This document shows positions 61,006 through 64,000 of a stretch of 64,000 nucleotides of DNA, in pieces. The position numbers and the translations under genes are program-made. Position 1 is the first letter of the stretch. Each line of letters starts with the position of its first letter. The DNA is from Apostichopus parvimensis. Lineage: Eukaryota; Echinodermata; Holothuroidea; Aspidochirotida; Stichopodidae. The notes under the pieces are model-generated. The model did no database searches, had not been told where the DNA came from, and was given only the letters and a program-made list of their open reading frames with translations. The DNA lies in assembly GCA_000934455.1 (NCBI GenBank), contig KN887581.1, positions 124,001 through 188,000 of the forward strand, written 5' to 3'.

Positions 61006-61214
61006 CCTAAGAATGCCCTACTTTTTTATTCATAAATGCTACCTTCTACAGGCCCCTTCAACAGAGTGGGTGAAATAACAGTTCAGTGCTGTTAACAAGA
61101 TGGTAGCCTCCATGTAGGGTCTATTTGAAGGCAAATCGAGCAATTTTTTGGAATTTTACAGCCTTTTTCGTGACGTTTGCGACATAACTTCCGGGTAATC
61201 TTTTGATTTAAAGG

Positions 61215-61544
61215 GACCGGGATCACGTGTTACCAATAAGGGTAGGAAAAACAGATAAAAATGCATCAGAAAGAGAACAAAAAAGAGTGATTGAGCTTAG
61301 GATGCAAGGGTACAGTATTAACAATGTAGCTACAATGCTTAAACGTAGTAGGAGGTTTGTGATTGACACATGGGGCAAACGACAGTGGCCTTCACTGAGA
61401 GATCGTACACGGAAGCGGAAAAGTCAGAAGTGCAAAGATCACAACATTTGTCAAGGAAAAATGGTGCAGAGGCTACATGAAAGCTATACGTGTAAGGGCA
61501 TTCATCTGTTATGTAAAATTATCATGGTGCTCTGGCCTATTTGA
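61215..61544 (+). pseudogene. Helix-turn-helix fragment, Tc1/IS630-like
   Basis: An open frame reads SEREQKRVIELRMQGYSINN, then VATMLKRSRRFVIDTWGKRQ and a basic stretch (RDRTRKRKSQK). The spacing of RVIELRMQGYS and VATMLKRSRRFV fits the first helix-turn-helix of Tc1/mariner-like transposases. The catalytic domain does not follow, so it is a fragment, or an exon whose partners I cannot see. Confidence 0.35.
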
Positions 61545-61564
61545 CAACCATTCGAAATTGCCTT

Positions 61565-62438
61565 TTGAGCAGTCCAGTCCGACTGCCTAATCAGGAAACA
61601 TTTCCTTCTAAGGCAACAGGTTTGCCAAATTCGGCAACATTATATCCCACAATGCATCTGTGTGATTAAAATTTTGTCCTTTTTATTTCAAGCCTTTAGC
61701 CACTAAAATGTTACAATTTTTGGATGCCTTTATGATAGTTGGTAATTTGGAAATGTTTTTGGAATAGTTTAAATACTATCAGCCATTTTGTTTCAAATTT
61801 TGACAAAAAGTTATATCATCTATTGTTATCAAAATGAATGAACCTCCTGGTCAATATTTTTCTCCTTGGTGAAAATTTTTCAATTTATAATAACTTGAAG
61901 TATGCAAAAGGAAATATCATCTTACTTGAAACAAAGTTACTAGATGATAAAATAGGGTAAGGTAATGAAATTCGACACAGATGACAAATATCATGTTGCT
62001 GCATTGGGCAACATGTTGCCTTAAGGCGATGCGATACGCAGTCCTGAAAATAGCCATGTTTTACTCTTTCATTCCTAAACCAAGACATATTCATGAAAAT
62101 GAATGTGTGGATCTTCTGTAGAATGCTCTGAGAAAACCAAAAACGATTATCATTTTTCTCCCGGGTGTGAACTTTTCCCCCAATTTGGCATTTTTCGGAC
62201 ATTTTCACATTTTTTTACATTTGGGTGACAAACCACCTTAATAGTGATCAAATTCATTAATTTTTATTGTACATGTCAAAAACATCCCCAGGTTGCATTT
62301 CAGGGGTTCACTTTTGATTTTCACAATCAACTTTAAGAATTTTTTAAACTTGTGGGTGCTGGCCAATTTCAGGTTTGCCTATTGCATCGCCTTCAATGGA
62401 AATGTTGTCTGATTAGGCAGTAGGACTGGACTGTTGAG
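61565..62438. mobile_element. 864-bp MITE with 5-bp target duplication
   Basis: The element runs 61,570-62,433. It begins CAGTCCAGTCCGACTGCCTA and ends TAGGACTGGACTG, with the inverted similarity extending over ~36 bp (ACTGCCTAATCAG...CAACATTTCC). TTGAG flanks both ends (61,565-61,569 and 62,434-62,438). No transposase is encoded; an open frame on minus shows no domain. Confidence 0.75.
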
Positions 62439-62956
62439 TGGGTGGTCACAGTAACACATATTCCAATAGTTGTACCTGTATTAAACATCCATGACTGAAC
62501 ACTGTGGAACATTTTTATACACAACAAGCTGAACTCAGCAAGTTCAAGAACCCTATTTGTTTTCGTAATTCATTAAAAACTAGAAATTACAAGCATTTGG
62601 TCAAGACAGTATATTTTTTTCTGCATCTATTGTATACAAACGTATTGATAGTTTTATGCTGTTTGTGGTGTTAACTTAATTGTACATTCAAGTGTAAGAC
62701 CATGGATTCAACAAATTTTTAGGTTTATTAAAATGGTCATTACTGAAATATCATTTCCTTACACTTTTGGACTAAAAGACAGAAATAACAGTGTAGAATA
62801 AAATTGGGAGTTGTGTGTTTCAGCACTGACAATGTAGAAAAGAAGACAAGTTTTTTGTAAAGATCAAGTCACAAAATAATGTAGACACCAATATGTCTTA
62901 ATATGAACAAAGTGTTATAAATATGTCTATGTTGAGCAGCGGAAACGCACCAAGTT
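62439..62956. other. Noncoding stretch
   Basis: AT-rich, no gene or repeat recognised. Confidence 0.4.
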
Positions 62957-63361
62957 GGTGTATAAGCCCAAGGGGTGGCACTCAGATATGAAATTGGCGT
63001 ACCTGCGCCTACCAACATCACGAAGTTGGGGGCTATTGGTATAGGATTTTGGTATGGAAAGGGCGTCATTCAGTGTAGAAAGGGGGAAAAAAGAGGGTAA
63101 TTTGAATTTGACAATTTTTATAAAACATGTTGAAACATTTTGGAAAACTTTAGCAAACTTTGAGTGACTTTCAAATATTTGTGTCAAAATTCTTAGCAAA
63201 ATGACAAAATTAAGCATTCTTAATTTAAAAGGGGGTTATTGAGTATAAAGATTTTAGGACGGGATAATTCGGTGTAGAAATCAAAGACATGAGTCTATAA
63301 TTGACAAGCACATGACGCATACCAATACCAATATATGGAGTGCCACCCCAGGTGTATAAGC
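62957..63361. mobile_element. 383-bp MITE between 11-bp direct repeats
   Basis: GGTGTATAAGC stands at 62,957-62,967 and 63,351-63,361. Between them, GGGGTGGCACTC near the left end is mirrored by GAGTGCCACCCC at the right. A target duplication of 9-11 bp would suit a Mutator-like transposase, but the terminal bases are too short to classify. Confidence 0.6.
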
Positions 63362-63509
63362 TTAGTTGAAGTGTCAGTTTTAATACAATACATAGTAGAC
63401 TAGTACACACCAATATTCTTTTACTACTTTTAATAGACGAAAAAGCCAGTGAGTTCAATAACACCAGTTACATTGCCAAACAAAAGTGTCTTCATGTGTA
63501 AATGTTTAG

Positions 63510-64000
63510 TAGCTAACCGCCCTAGAGTAAACCTATCAGCAGGGGTAACCACCCTGAAGTTAAAGCTATTAGCAGGGGCCTAACCGCCCTGAGGTAAACC
63601 TATCAACAGGGGCCTAACCGCTCTGAGGTAAACCTATCAGCAGGGGCCTAACCGCTCTGAAGTTAAACCTATCAGCAGGGGCCTAACCGCCCTCAAGTTA
63701 AACCTATCAACAGGGGCCTAACCGCTCTGAAGTTAAACCTATCAGCAGGGGCCTAACCGCCCTCAAGTTAAACCTATCAGCAGGGGCCTTACCGCCCTCA
63801 AGTTAAACCTATCAGCAGGGGCCTAACCGCTCTGAAGTTAAACCTATCAGCAGGGGCCTAACCGCCCTCAAGTTAAACCTATCAGCAGGGGCCTAACCGC
63901 TCTGAAGGTAAACCTATCACCAGGGGCCTAACCGCCCTCAAGTTAAACCTATCAGCAGGGGCCTTACCGCCCTCAAGTTAAACCTATCAACAGGGGCCTT
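63510..64000. repeat. 35-bp minisatellite, ~14 units, cut by window end
   Basis: The unit is GCCTAACCGCCCTCAAGTTA followed by AACCTATCAGCAGGG, 34-35 bp. Two subtypes alternate (CGCCCTCAAG and CGCTCTGAAG), and one variant has GCCTTACCG. The first units are the most diverged. Copies abut without spacers. Confidence 0.9.

Noticed and set aside
63510-64000. A CRISPR-like array (35-bp repeats)
   Set aside because: Units abut with no spacers and the genome is eukaryotic; it is a minisatellite.

Overview
The window is AT-rich eukaryotic DNA with spliced genes, SINEs, LINE and LTR relics, many short DNA transposons and minisatellites. The mix (Kolobok, MULE, Crypton-like, Ty3/Gypsy, CR1/L2-like LINE) and the repeated AGGCCTA-type words suggest a marine invertebrate, perhaps an echinoderm or another non-chordate deuterostome. 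That placement is an inference. Nothing bacterial or phage-like is visible: no operons, CRISPR or rRNA.

Layout. 0-2.1 kb: a damaged Crypton-like tyrosine-recombinase gene with zinc fingers; a more decayed relative lies at 32.7-34.2 kb. 3.5-4.0 kb: a 506-bp MITE. 7.1-12.2 kb: a putative 5.07-kb non-autonomous element with ~100-bp inverted ends, holding a GC-rich minisatellite and SINE-like pieces. 14.9-16.5 kb: a broken multi-copy gene of unknown function. 16.6-17.6 kb: a solo LTR. 18.5-26.7 kb: a MULE-type transposase/SWIM gene in several exons, broken by one stop and one frameshift. A 3.9-kb fold-back element with ~740-bp inverted ends made of ~150-bp subrepeats sits in its large intron. 27.0-31.1 kb: a decayed Ty3/Gypsy relic.

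36.1-45.3 kb: the most notable object, a 9.24-kb Kolobok DNA transposon bounded by TTAA target duplications and 15-bp terminal inverted repeats. Its plus strand carries a multi-exon THAP-domain transposase gene, now dead. Its minus strand carries an intact three-exon gene for a 203-residue protein whose core matches the cytoplasmic zinc-binding ballast domain known from the C terminus of vertebrate P2X7 receptors. The two genes converge, and each promoter region has the same 16-bp word next to a CRE-like palindrome.

46.4-47.0 kb: another short DNA transposon. 51.1-59.7 kb: the best candidate for an ordinary intact host gene, five joined exons including a 20-nt microexon, function not recognised, with a GGTCA-rich minisatellite in its last intron. 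59.9-63.4 kb: a duplicated 3' UTR, a 5'-truncated LINE, a helix-turn-helix fragment and two MITEs. 63.5 kb to the end: a 35-bp minisatellite that runs off the window. A 50-N assembly gap at 42,080-42,129 lies inside the Kolobok.

All exon joins were made by eye from splice-site words, reading phase and remembered family consensus; no alignment or transcript was available.
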